A stretch of 64,000 nt of DNA from Mycolicibacterium aurum (lineage in GTDB: Bacteria; Actinomycetota; Actinomycetes; Mycobacteriales; Mycobacteriaceae): positions 4,402,001-4,466,000 of the forward strand of contig LT549889.1 in assembly GCA_900078775.1 (NCBI GenBank), written 5' to 3'. Each line of letters starts with the position of its first letter. Position 1 is the stretch's first letter. The notes beneath the pieces are model-generated. The model had not been told where the DNA came from, made no database searches, and was given only the letters and a program-made list of their open reading frames with translations. Of this stretch, positions 28,252 through 37,241 are shown piece after piece. Made by a program: the position numbers and the translations under genes.

Positions 28252-29143
28252 GGCCGCCAGGACCGCGACACGCCCGCTGAACGGGCTGGGCACGCCGGTC
28301 GGCAAGAAATCTTTTCGGAATCTACGGTCGCGTAGATTTAGTACGGCGAGCGTTGCTCACGCAACCCGCGGCGACAAAATGTGACGTATTCGTCAAATTC
28401 CACTCAGGGCCTTCCCGCAGCCGTGATTCGTTTGACAAGATAGAAAACGCTTGTTGTCACCATTGCGCGGATCGGCCTGAAACCGGTCGCCCGTATTGGG
28501 CCTTCCGGGACCGATTCCGACCGGTCAGTCGCCGCCTTGCGCGTCGGGCACGGCCCGGCAACCACGGGAGCTGTGACCTCGCTCGTGCTCGGCCGGCACC
28601 GTCGCCGACGCTCATCGGATCGCTTCCCGACACGAACCCGCAAGTGATCTTGAATTCCATACGGCCGTAACTATTTTCGGGCGGCATCCATACCGGCGAC
28701 GGACACCGGCGGTCCGGCCCGAAATCGGCTGCGCCTTCGAGAGTCGCCCGACGCACTCCCCGGCGTGCCGGCCGGCAAACCCTCCGGAGCGGGGCGGGAT
28801 CCGGTCCGGTCCAGACCGTCGATCCGGTCCGGTACCACCCGCTATCCAGACTGCGAGAGCGAACTCCGCCACCGCGGCCTGGCAACACTCCCTGCACTCA
28901 CCCGGATCGGGCCCGCCCGAACCACCACGGTTTATTACATCTACGTCAGTTAGTTACGAGAGCAACGGAGCACCCCGTTGCTGGACTGCTCGGAGGGTCG
29001 CTGACCTGCACATTGTCTATCCACAGGGGTGCGAGGAAAGCCTTTCCGAGGCCGCGCTTGGGCATTACATTGACATCAAGATTTGCGGATCGCAGCTGTG
29101 CACGAGCAACAGCCTGCGCCGCGCCCGGCAAGGGGGAGACACC
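28252..29143. other. 892-bp region without a convincing gene
   Basis: Short ORFs exist (for example 28353-28670 plus) but none has a ribosome site, family motif or ordered codon use. The stretch holds a perfect 8-bp inverted repeat at 28319-28338, a 13-nt direct repeat (28798-28810 and 28821-28833) and a locally AT-richer segment near 28930-28960 that could be a promoter for the small protein at 29144. A decayed gene or an unannotated RNA is possible. Confidence 0.6.
28319..28338. promoter_or_regulatory. Perfect dyad AATCTACG-GTCG-CGTAGATT
   Basis: An exact 8-bp inverted repeat with a 4-nt spacer, 68 nt past the protease stop in the gene-poor stretch. It has the size and symmetry of a TetR-family operator. 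No regulator is adjacent. Confidence 0.5.
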
Positions 29144-29407
29144 GTGGTCGAAACCGTCGTAGCGGCTTATCTGATCGGATGGGCGATCAGCGCCCTCGGC
29201 ATCTTCGTGGCGAGCAGGCGCGTGGGCGGCCACAACACGGTGCCGTTCCAGTTCGCGCTGAGCCTGGCCGCCGGCGCCCTGTGGCCGCTGCTGCTGCTCG
29301 GTGCCGTCGAGTTCAGCTCGGTCGCCGCCGCGTCGAGCGCCGCCGCTCACCTGGACTCCCCCGAGCACCGCCTGCTGGCCAGCGCCCCGGTCGTACCGCT
29401 GCGTTGA
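29144..29407 (+). CDS. Small two-helix membrane protein
   Basis: An 87-residue protein starting at GTG after AGGGGGAGA. Two hydrophobic segments (about residues 3-21 and 35-58) flank a short basic loop ASRRVGGHN, followed by an alanine-rich tail. I do not recognise the family. It converges on polD1, whose stop is 13 nt away. Confidence 0.72.
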   Translation: MVETVVAAYLIGWAISALGIFVASRRVGGHNTVPFQFALSLAAGALWPLLLLGAVEFSSVAAASSAAAHLDSPEHRLLASAPVVPLR

Positions 29408-29419
29408 CCGCCCACCCGG

Positions 29420-30472
29420 TCACTGCTTCTTGATCGGGTTCCCGTCCTCATCCCAATGCTCGGCGACCTTCTTGCTCGGCTGCACCCGCGGCGGCTCCCC
29501 CGGCATCTTCGGATAGCTCGGGGGATACGGCATATCCCCCAGCCCGCGGTCCTCGTCGGCCTTGACCATGTCCAGCAGCACCTCGATCGACTGCGCGTTG
29601 TCGTCGATACCCGCCCACGGGTCGGGTCGTCCGGCGAGAAAATCCGGCACCGTGCAGATCGTGTAGTCGTCCGGGTCCGCTGAGCTCAGCTCCTCCCACG
29701 TCAGCGGCGTCGACACCGTCGCGATCGGGGTCTTGCGCGCCGAGTACGCCGAGGCGAACGTGCGGTCCCGGGCGTTCTGGTTGTAGTCGATGAACAACCG
29801 CCGACCCCGCTCCTCCTTCCACCAGGATGTGGTGACCGCATCGGGGGCCCGGCGCTCGACCTCGCGCGCCAGCGCGATGCCCGCCCGCCGCACCGCGATG
29901 AAGTCCCAATTCGTGGCAATGCGCAGGAACACGTGCACACCCCGCCCACCGGAGGTCTTCGGGTAGCCGACCAGTCCCAGCTCGTCCAGCAGTGGCTTGA
30001 GCACATCGACGGCCACCGCCGCGGCCTCGGCGAACCCCGTGCCGGGCTGCGGATCCAGGTCGATGCGCAGTTCGTCGGGGTGCTCGGTGTCCGGGCAGCG
30101 CACCTGCCATGGGTGCAGCGTCACCGATCCCATCTGGGCGGCCCACGCGATGGCCGACGGGTGGGTGATCTTCAGCGCGTCGGCGGTGCGTCCGGACGGG
30201 AAGGTGACGGTACAGGTCTGCAGATAGTCCGGGTGCTTCTGGGGCACCCGCTTCTGATAGATCTCCTCGCCGTCGATACCGTCCGGGAACCGTTGCAGAT
30301 GAACCGGCCTGTCCCGCAACAGCTCCACCATCCGGTCGGCGACCGCGAGGTAGTAGTCGAACAGCGCCCCTTTGGTGCCCCTGGCGCCGAGCTCGGGGTA
30401 ATACGGCTTGTCCCGGTTGGTGAACCGCACCGCCACCCCGTCGACGTCGATCTCCTCGGCCTTGCTCGCCAT
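29420..30472 (-). CDS. LigD-polymerase-like primase-polymerase (PolD1-type)
   Basis: A 350-residue archaeo-eukaryotic primase-fold polymerase, as in the polymerase domain of LigD but standing alone. The metal-binding DxD is D138-L-D140 (RIDLDPQPG); other family segments are TNRDKPYYPE, YPKTSGGRGVHVFLRI and the third acidic residue in LFIDYNQNARDRTFASAYS. Such enzymes fill gaps with ribonucleotides or deoxynucleotides in repair. Start ATG 30472 overlaps the ligC stop (TGATG). The pair is conserved as Rv3730c-Rv3731 in M. tuberculosis. Confidence 0.92.
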   Translation of the reverse strand: MASKAEEIDVDGVAVRFTNRDKPYYPELGARGTKGALFDYYLAVADRMVELLRDRPVHLQRFPDGIDGEEIYQKRVPQKHPDYLQTCTVTFPSGRTADALKITHPSAIAWAAQMGSVTLHPWQVRCPDTEHPDELRIDLDPQPGTGFAEAAAVAVDVLKPLLDELGLVGYPKTSGGRGVHVFLRIATNWDFIAVRRAGIALAREVERRAPDAVTTSWWKEERGRRLFIDYNQNARDRTFASAYSARKTPIATVSTPLTWEELSSADPDDYTICTVPDFLAGRPDPWAGIDDNAQSIEVLLDMVKADEDRGLGDMPYPPSYPKMPGEPPRVQPSKKVAEHWDEDGNPIKKQ

Positions 30473-31548
30473 CAGTTCTTCTCCAGGACGTCGGACAGGT
30501 CGTAGTTCAGCGGCACGTCCAGCTGGGCGAACGTGCAACCTGCCGGATCCCGGTCCGGGCGCCAGCGCAGGAACTTCACCGCGTGCCGGAATCGTTGTGC
30601 GGCCGGGCCGTTGCCTTCCATCTGGTCATAGGCCACCTCACATACCCGCTCCGGCCGCACCGGAATCCAGCGCTTGTCCGCCGCGGAGTTCCATCGGCTC
30701 GGCTCCCCGTCCCGCAGGTCCTCACCGATGCGCAGCGGTTCCAGATCGGCCAGCAGGGCCAGCCGCGCCTTGGCGGTGAAAGACGCTGCGCCACCCACCA
30801 TCTGCAGCTCACCGTCGGCTCGGTACAGCCCGAGCAGGATCGACCCGATCCCCTCGCCACTCTTGTGGATGCGGTATCCCATGGCCACGCAGTCCGCGTC
30901 GCGGTGGTGTTTGACCTTCACCATCTCGCGCTTACCCGGCAGGTACGGCCCGTCCAGCCGCTTGGCGATCACCCCGTCCAGGCCGGCCCCCTCGAACTCC
31001 TGCAGCCACCGCACGCCGAGGGCGGGATCCTCGGTGGTCCTGGTGACATGGCACCAGGTCTTCTCGTCGACACAGTCCAGCAGCGCTTGGCGCCTGGCCC
31101 GAAACGGTTCACCCAACAGGGACCGGTCCCCGATGGCCAGCGCGTCGAAACCGATGAAATGTGCCGGGGTTTGGTTGGACAGCTTGTCGATGCGGCTCTG
31201 GGCGGGATGGATCCGCTGGCTCAGCGACTCCCAGTCCAACCGGGTGCGGCCGTCGAAATCGCGGGGCACCACGATCTCGCCGTCGAGCACGCACCGGTCT
31301 GCGAACTCAGCCCGGACCGCCATGACGACCTCGGGAAAATACCGGCCCAGATCCTTACCGCTGCGCGACAGCAGCAGCACGTCCTCACCGTCTCGAAAGA
31401 CCAGGGCGCGGAAGCCGTCCCATTTCGGTTCGAACGACCACACCCCCGCATCGGTGGGCACCGTCGTCTGCGCCTTGGCCAGCATCGGCTCCAGCGGCGG
31501 CCGTACGGGTAGTCCCACGCCTGACTCCTTGGTCGTCGGTCCCTGCAT
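30472..31548 (-). CDS. ligC: ATP-dependent DNA ligase LigC (LigC1)
   Basis: A 358-residue nucleotidyltransferase ligase that seals nicks with ATP. The adenylated lysine is K42 in EPKWDGFRAL; further motifs are VLDGEIVVP, FIGFDALAIGD, EGAGLDGVIAKRLDGPY and KVKHHRDADCV, followed by an OB-fold domain. It acts in backup non-homologous end joining and base excision repair with PolD1. ATG 31548 gives the exact length of the M. tuberculosis protein. A second ligC lies 13 kb downstream, beyond an inserted mce operon. Confidence 0.93.
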   Translation of the reverse strand: MQGPTTKESGVGLPVRPPLEPMLAKAQTTVPTDAGVWSFEPKWDGFRALVFRDGEDVLLLSRSGKDLGRYFPEVVMAVRAEFADRCVLDGEIVVPRDFDGRTRLDWESLSQRIHPAQSRIDKLSNQTPAHFIGFDALAIGDRSLLGEPFRARRQALLDCVDEKTWCHVTRTTEDPALGVRWLQEFEGAGLDGVIAKRLDGPYLPGKREMVKVKHHRDADCVAMGYRIHKSGEGIGSILLGLYRADGELQMVGGAASFTAKARLALLADLEPLRIGEDLRDGEPSRWNSAADKRWIPVRPERVCEVAYDQMEGNGPAAQRFRHAVKFLRWRPDRDPAGCTFAQLDVPLNYDLSDVLEKN

Positions 31549-31645
31549 AGACCTCCACACCACCACAAACTCATCGCAGATACGCGGCGATTACCCCGCA
31601 CCCGAATGGTTGACACGCACAAACTACGTCGCATTAGATGACGGG

Positions 31646-32065
31646 GTGCGAGTGATCACACGGAGTGCGGTGGCAGGCTCGCTCGCGCTCGCGGCGCTCA
31701 TCGTCCTTCCCGCCGCAGCGGTGGCACAACCGGACCAGGGCGATCCATACGCCGACTCCCGGTGTTTCTACAGCCTCACCGCGCCGGCGGCAGCGACGTT
31801 GCCGGGCGGCGGTCCGGCGGTCTCCGCCGAGATCGGAATGACCCAGTGCACCGGTCTGGCCCAGTCGGTGCGGACCACCGCGTGCGTGGCCCGACCCGGC
31901 AACAACGGCTCCTGCAGCACCGAGAACGGCTACCTGAACAGCACGGCCTATGCGCCCGGATCACCCAGCGGGAGCTACACGGCGACCGGTGAAGGGTGCT
32001 ACCGCCTGCGCTCGGAGCTCGCACTGGTGTGCGTGCCCGCCGGGCCCTTCTCGGCGGTGTTCTGA
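31646..32065 (+). CDS. Small secreted protein
   Basis: A 139-residue protein with a clear signal peptide (RSAVAGSLALAALIVLPAAA, cleavage near AVAQP) and a mature part with six cysteines, probably forming disulfides. I do not recognise a named domain. GTG 31646 and GTG 31652 are both possible starts; neither has a strong ribosome site. It is divergent from ligC and converges on mceF. Confidence 0.7.
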   Translation: MRVITRSAVAGSLALAALIVLPAAAVAQPDQGDPYADSRCFYSLTAPAAATLPGGGPAVSAEIGMTQCTGLAQSVRTTACVARPGNNGSCSTENGYLNSTAYAPGSPSGSYTATGEGCYRLRSELALVCVPAGPFSAVF

Positions 32066-32077
32066 GCAAGCGGCGTT

Positions 32078-33541
32078 CTAAGCCGGCGGCACCAACAGGC
32101 TCTCCAACGTGCGTTCCGCCGTGGGGGCCAGGTCGCCCTGGCGATGCAGCTGCCCGTCAGGCCCGACATAGGTACCCGTGGACGGATCGTATGTCGCGAC
32201 CGCGATCGGCGGAATGGACTGTTGCTCAACGACACCCGCCTGGGCCGGCGCCTCGGATGAGCCGGCCGGTGGCCGGTGCGGAACGTCCTGACCGGACAGG
32301 GTCGCGTTCGGGTCGCCCTTCCAGTTGAGCCCGTCGTTCAACGGCATGTACTCTTCGTCGCTCTCGCATATCCGGGCCGTCGGGGCCCGTTTACCCGGGC
32401 GACCGATGCAGGGATAGTTACGCGCGCCGCGGACGTTGAACATCGCGTCCTGCGGGATCCGGCAGTAGAGGTCGTCCTCCGTGCGATCCGGGGCGTCCTC
32501 GTGGGAGGCGTCGCGCATCTGGCTCGCGGGCAGGAAGCCGGTGGTGCATGGTGGCGGCAGGTTCAGGTTTAGGTTGAAGCTCAGGAACGCGCCCTTGTAA
32601 TCCAGCTTGTTCTCCCGGTTGGCGACACCGGTGCCCTGCTGTATCTGGTTGCCCATCGGTATCAGCACCAGAAGCTGTTCGATGGCAGGGCTGTAGGTGA
32701 CCAGGACCGGAGCGATATCGGCGAGATTGGCCATCACCACCGGCAGCGTGGGGTTCACCCGGTCGAACAGCTGACGCACCTGATCCGCTGCGGCCGGACC
32801 CTTCTGGAGCACACTCGCCACCGCACGGTCCTGCCGGTGCAGTTGCCCGGTGATGTCCGCCAGATTCGACGCCCACGTCTCGATGGAGTCTGCGGTGCCG
32901 GTCTGCGTATCGAGGATGGGCGCCACGTTGTCCACCAGATCGGTGAGTTCGCGCAGGTTCGCCTTGGCGTCGATGGCCAGATCGGTCGAGCCCTTGACGA
33001 ATCGCGAGATCTCGGGCCCCAGTCCCCCGAAGGCGGTGTAGGACTCGTCGATCAGGGTGCGCAGGTTGTCGCCGGGGATCGCCCGCAGGCCGGTGTTGGT
33101 GGCGTCGAGCAGCGTGTTGATGTCAGGGGGCACCGAGGTCCGGTCCCGGGGAATCACGTCGCCGTCGGCCAGGGGCGGCGCATCGTCGGACACCGGCAGC
33201 AGCGCGACGTACTGTTCGCCCACGGCCGATCGGCTGTGCACCTCGGCGTCGACGTCGCTGGAGATCGGCAGGTCCGAGCGCAGCGACAGCACGGCCTCCA
33301 CCTCACCGGCGTCCGTCAGGATGACGTTCTCGACGAGGCCGACGGTGGTACCCCGATAGCTCACGTTGGCCCGTTCGTACAACCCGCCGGCCTCAGGCAA
33401 CTCGACGGTGACCCGGTAGTGGCCGTACCCGAACAGCAGTGTGGGCAGCCGCATGTAACCGAATGCCATGTACGCGAAGCTGATCCCGGTCACGGCGAGC
33501 AGTATCGCGATCTGAATCCAGATCCGTCGCGTCATCCGCAT
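32078..33541 (-). CDS. Mce family protein MceF
   Basis: A 487-residue subunit of a Mce lipid importer; one N-terminal membrane helix (IWIQIAILLAVTGISFAYMAFG) anchors an MlaD/Mce domain (about 35-115, YHRVTVELPEAGGLYERANVSYRGTTVGLVENV) and a long helical region. The C-terminus ends ESLLVPPA, typical of MceF. It is the last gene of the operon, 1 nt after mceE. Confidence 0.92.
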   Translation of the reverse strand: MRMTRRIWIQIAILLAVTGISFAYMAFGYMRLPTLLFGYGHYRVTVELPEAGGLYERANVSYRGTTVGLVENVILTDAGEVEAVLSLRSDLPISSDVDAEVHSRSAVGEQYVALLPVSDDAPPLADGDVIPRDRTSVPPDINTLLDATNTGLRAIPGDNLRTLIDESYTAFGGLGPEISRFVKGSTDLAIDAKANLRELTDLVDNVAPILDTQTGTADSIETWASNLADITGQLHRQDRAVASVLQKGPAAADQVRQLFDRVNPTLPVVMANLADIAPVLVTYSPAIEQLLVLIPMGNQIQQGTGVANRENKLDYKGAFLSFNLNLNLPPPCTTGFLPASQMRDASHEDAPDRTEDDLYCRIPQDAMFNVRGARNYPCIGRPGKRAPTARICESDEEYMPLNDGLNWKGDPNATLSGQDVPHRPPAGSSEAPAQAGVVEQQSIPPIAVATYDPSTGTYVGPDGQLHRQGDLAPTAERTLESLLVPPA

Positions 33542-33542
33542 C

Positions 33543-34670
33543 TCAGCGCCCCTGATCCATCCGGTAGGGGTACACCAGCGGATTGCCCGCCGTGTACGGG
33601 CTGGGGAACACCCCGATCGTCCGGCCCCACTGCATTTCGAGCTCGGTGAGGTCGCCCTCCCAGCGGGTGCCGGTGAACATGGCGGCGTCGAGCCGGCTCA
33701 AGGTCAGGTCGATCACGGCGGTCAGGTTGCCGTAATCGCCGCGGACCCAGTTCTCCAGAGTCTCGTTGGGCCAGGGGTAGGTGGCGTAGTAGCTCAGCGA
33801 CCGGGTCAACGAGGGCCCGGCATCTGCGAGCCCCTTCAGCGTGGGGCGCAACTGCTTGAGCTCCTTCACCAGATTCTCCTTGGTCTGGTTGACGGTATCG
33901 GCGGCCAGTGCGCTGAATCTGCCGAATGCCACCAGGGCCTCGGCGAGCTTGTGCCGTTGCTCCGAAAGCACCGCCAGAGCATCGGGAATCGTCTTGAGCG
34001 CCCTGTCCAGAGTCGGCTTCTGTGCGGCCACCTGGCCGACCAGATTGTTCAGACTCTCCGAGGCGGAGATGATGTCATCGGTCTGGTCGTCGACGTAGCT
34101 GGTGAACTCGTCGAGTTGGGTGATCAGACTGCGCAGGTCATCCTCGCGTCCGGCGAACGCCGTGCTCAGCGCCGCGGTGATGTCCTGGATCTGGCCGATG
34201 CCACCGCCGTTGAGGACCATCGACACCGCCGCCAGCGTCTGTTCGGTTGTGGGATAGGAACTCCCGGACGACAGCGGGATCACCTCGCCCTGGCGCAGCC
34301 GCCCGTGCGGCGGCACATTGCGCGGCGGCGTCAGCTCGATGTGCTTGGAGCCCAACAGGCTGGTCTGCCCCACCGCGGCAGTGACGTTGGCCGGCAGCTC
34401 CACATCGCCGTTGAGCGACATCGTCACCAGCGCGTGCCAGCCGTCGCGCTCGATCCTGGTCACGTTTCCCACGGTGACGTCACCGACCCGGACCCGTGAG
34501 TTGCGTTCGATGTTGTCGACATCCGGAATGTGCGCCTGGATCGTGAACGCGTCGGGTCCTCGGCCCTCGGTGCCCGGCAGCGGCAGCGAGTTGGCGCCCT
34601 GCCACTCACATCCGGTGAGGGCCAACGCGGTTCCGATCAGCGCCGCCGTCACCCACCGCACCGCCATCAC
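33543..34670 (-). CDS. Mce family lipoprotein MceE
   Basis: A 375-residue Mce protein with a lipoprotein signal: TAALIGTALALTGC, so the Cys is acylated, as is usual for the fifth Mce (LprK-like). The Mce domain follows (FTIQAHIPDVDNIERNSRVRVGDVTVGNVT), then a long helical stretch. GTG 34670 is chosen because GTGA overlaps the alternative-frame mceD stop at 34667; the ATG immediately after it is equally possible. Confidence 0.9.
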   Translation of the reverse strand: MMAVRWVTAALIGTALALTGCEWQGANSLPLPGTEGRGPDAFTIQAHIPDVDNIERNSRVRVGDVTVGNVTRIERDGWHALVTMSLNGDVELPANVTAAVGQTSLLGSKHIELTPPRNVPPHGRLRQGEVIPLSSGSSYPTTEQTLAAVSMVLNGGGIGQIQDITAALSTAFAGREDDLRSLITQLDEFTSYVDDQTDDIISASESLNNLVGQVAAQKPTLDRALKTIPDALAVLSEQRHKLAEALVAFGRFSALAADTVNQTKENLVKELKQLRPTLKGLADAGPSLTRSLSYYATYPWPNETLENWVRGDYGNLTAVIDLTLSRLDAAMFTGTRWEGDLTELEMQWGRTIGVFPSPYTAGNPLVYPYRMDQGR

Positions 34671-34692
34671 GGTGTGCCTCCCGCCGGAACCA

Positions 34693-35955
34693 TCATCCCC
34701 TCCAGGCCCTCGCCCGGATCCGTCGGCGCCGGGCCTCCGCGGCCGGCGGCGCCGGTGCCGGGGCGGGCGCATCCGCGGGCGGGGGAACGTAGTCCGGGCG
34801 CAACCAATCCTCGCTGTAGGTGATCTCGTTGGGGCGGGCGGTTGCGCCGACGAAGGGGTTGAGGCCCAGCGGCAGGAAATTCCACTGCCGATTCTTGACG
34901 ATGGGCGCCAGGTACTGCACGCAGAGTTTCGCCGACTGCTCCGCGCCCAGCCGCGATGCGGCCTGGATCGCTCCGCAGATGAACGAGATCGGGTTGGAGA
35001 AGTTGGTGAGCGCCAACGCACCGGTCAGCGCGCCCTGCGCCGGTTCGTAGATGTTCACGAAGTTCTGGAACGCCGTCGGCGCAATGTGCAGCGTCTCCTT
35101 GAGATCGCCGAGGCTCTGGTTCAGCGCCGTGGTCACCGACGCCAGCCGGTCCGAGGCTGTGCCGACTGCCTCGGTGTTCTGCCCCAGGAAGTCCGTGACG
35201 TCGCCCACCACCGAATCGATGTCGGCCACCGCGGATCCGACCTCGTCGGGCGTGTTGCTCAGCAGAGTGGTCGCGCCGGCGAGGTTGCGGTTCAGTCCCC
35301 GCAGGGTGTCGGTGCTGCTCTGCAGCGCCGACACCAGGATGGACAGGCTCTTGACGCTGGAGAACAGGTCGGTGCTGTGATCACCCAACGCCGAGAAGGC
35401 CTGGGACAGCTTGATCAGCGTGTCCCGGATGTTCTCACCCTCGCCGCGCAGGTTGTCGGCGGCGGTGGTGACGAATGCCCCGAGTGTGCTGAGTCCGCCG
35501 GGCTCGGTCGGTTGGAGTGTCTCGGTCAGCCGGCGCAGCTGCTCCCGGAAGTCGTCCCACTCCACCGGGACGGCGGTCCGCTCCGCGGGGATCACCGTGC
35601 CGTCGGCCATGGTCGGGCCCGCTTCATAGGGCGGGGTGAGTTGTATCGCCCGCACAGAGACCAGTGACGGCGACATGATCACCGCGTTTGCGTCGGCCGG
35701 CACCTGATGCGCACCATCGAACCAGAAGGTGATCTTCACCTTGTCGGTCTGCGGCTCGATCTTGTCGATCCTGCCCACCGGGACGCCGAGGATGCGCACC
35801 TCGTCGCCGACGTAGATGCCGTTGCTGTTGGCGAAGTAGCCGATCACGTGCACCCGGTTGACCTGGTCTGAGATCCGCACCGCGGCCACGATCCCGGCGA
35901 TGAGCACCAGGGCCAGGATCACCGAAAGGCTGGCTCGCATATCCCGTTTCGTCAT
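34693..35955 (-). CDS. Mce family protein MceD, tail probably frameshifted
   Basis: A 420-residue Mce protein as read: membrane helix ASLSVILALVLIAGIVAAV, then VHVIGYFANSNGIYVGDEVRILGVPVGRIDKI of the Mce domain. It overlaps mceC (ATGA). The read frame ends in an odd ARRRRIRARAWRG. Shifting back one base near 34735-34765 gives GGPAPTDPGEGLEGMMVPAG ending at 34667, which overlaps mceE as GTGA and looks like a normal Mce tail. The true gene is therefore probably 34667-35955. Confidence 0.85.
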   Translation of the reverse strand: MTKRDMRASLSVILALVLIAGIVAAVRISDQVNRVHVIGYFANSNGIYVGDEVRILGVPVGRIDKIEPQTDKVKITFWFDGAHQVPADANAVIMSPSLVSVRAIQLTPPYEAGPTMADGTVIPAERTAVPVEWDDFREQLRRLTETLQPTEPGGLSTLGAFVTTAADNLRGEGENIRDTLIKLSQAFSALGDHSTDLFSSVKSLSILVSALQSSTDTLRGLNRNLAGATTLLSNTPDEVGSAVADIDSVVGDVTDFLGQNTEAVGTASDRLASVTTALNQSLGDLKETLHIAPTAFQNFVNIYEPAQGALTGALALTNFSNPISFICGAIQAASRLGAEQSAKLCVQYLAPIVKNRQWNFLPLGLNPFVGATARPNEITYSEDWLRPDYVPPPADAPAPAPAPPAAEARRRRIRARAWRG

Positions 35956-37241
35956 CTGCCGCCGCCTTCCGCGGTCGGTTCGCCCGGCCCGGGGATGTCG
36001 ATGGGTGCCGATACCGGAGGGGCCGGCACGACCGGCGGCGGTCCCGGCGGCGGTCCACCCGGTGCGGGCGCCGGCGGTGGTTCGCGGTAGGGGTAGCGCG
36101 GGTCACCCGGTTTGCCGGTGATGGCGTCGGGCAGCGTCAGGCGCGGTTCCCCACCCTGGCCCGTGCGGGGGTATGGCACCGGCAGCGCGGGCGTGCCGGG
36201 CTGACCGACCTGCGGGTCGGCCAGCTGCGAGGGCAGCAGTGTCGCGGGATCCAGGCCGAGATCGGAGAATGCGGCGTCGACGAAGGGCTGCACGAACTGA
36301 CCGGGCAACAGGTTCGACAGGTACGCCTTGAAGAACGGCCCGGAGGACACCGACTCACCGAGGGACATCGCGTACTTGTTCAACTTCTTGATGGATACCT
36401 GGATGTCCTGTTTGTGGTCCTCGAGGATCGCCAGGGCATCGTTCAACTTCTCGACCGCGGGGGTGAATCCCTCCCGGTTCTCGGCGATGAAACCCTTCAG
36501 CTCCTGCGCTACCGCCGACACGTGGACCGACAGCTGGTCGAGGGCACTGCGCTGGCTCTGCAGCTGTGCCAGCAGGGCATTCGCGTCCACCGTCAGGCTG
36601 ACCACCTGCTTGCTGCGGTCCGACAGCACCGCGGTGGCGTTGCGCGCGTTCTCCAATAGCTTGCGCAGCTCGGAGTCACGCCGGTTCAGCGTCTCCGAGA
36701 ACCGGCCGACCCCGTCGACCGCCGCCTTCAGCGCGGGCGGGGTGTCCTCGAAGGTCTCGCTCAGCACCGCCAGCGATCGGGAAACCTGGTCGGTGTCGAG
36801 CCCACTGATCTGGGCGGTGATGTCACCCAGCGCATCGGGTAACTGGTACGGCGCCTGGGTCCGCTGCACGGGAATCGGCCCGTCCAGCGCCGCGTCGCCA
36901 CGCGGCGTCAGCTCCAGGATCTTGGACCCCAGCAGGCTTTTCGTCTTGATGGCCGCCTCGGACCGGTCACCCACCCGGATGTCCCGGTCGGCGTTGAACC
37001 GTACGGCCACCTGCCGCCGGTCCAGCCGGATGCTCTCCACGCGCCCGACCTCGGCGCCCGAAACCTGCACGGGCGCACCGACGATGAGGCCACCAGCGTC
37101 GGCGAACATGGCGGTGTAGGACTTGTTGGTGTTGAAGAACGGGATCCGGTCGTAGTTGAGCGCGGCCACCGCGATGGCCACGACGATGCCCACACCCACC
37201 GCGCAGAGCACCAACGGGTTCCGTTCGGAGAAGCGTCTCAT
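35952..37241 (-). CDS. Mce family protein MceC
   Basis: A 429-residue Mce protein: N-terminal helix NPLVLCAVGVGIVVAIAVAAL, Mce domain with SYTAMFADAGGLIVGAPVQVSGAEVGRVESI, a helical barrel region and a Pro/Gly-rich C-terminus (PPPAPAPGGPPPGPPPVVP). ATG 37241 overlaps the mceB stop (ATGA) and is preferred over an in-frame GTG 12 nt upstream. Confidence 0.92.
   Translation of the reverse strand: MRRFSERNPLVLCAVGVGIVVAIAVAALNYDRIPFFNTNKSYTAMFADAGGLIVGAPVQVSGAEVGRVESIRLDRRQVAVRFNADRDIRVGDRSEAAIKTKSLLGSKILELTPRGDAALDGPIPVQRTQAPYQLPDALGDITAQISGLDTDQVSRSLAVLSETFEDTPPALKAAVDGVGRFSETLNRRDSELRKLLENARNATAVLSDRSKQVVSLTVDANALLAQLQSQRSALDQLSVHVSAVAQELKGFIAENREGFTPAVEKLNDALAILEDHKQDIQVSIKKLNKYAMSLGESVSSGPFFKAYLSNLLPGQFVQPFVDAAFSDLGLDPATLLPSQLADPQVGQPGTPALPVPYPRTGQGGEPRLTLPDAITGKPGDPRYPYREPPPAPAPGGPPPGPPPVVPAPPVSAPIDIPGPGEPTAEGGGR

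Noticed and set aside
28353-28670. 105-codon ORF in the gene-poor gap
   Set aside because: No ribosome site, no recognisable motif and irregular codon use; it may still be worth an RNA check.
28798-28833. GATCCGGTCCGGT direct repeat as a mobile-element target duplication
   Set aside because: The copies are only 10 nt apart with nothing between them; this is simple local repetition.
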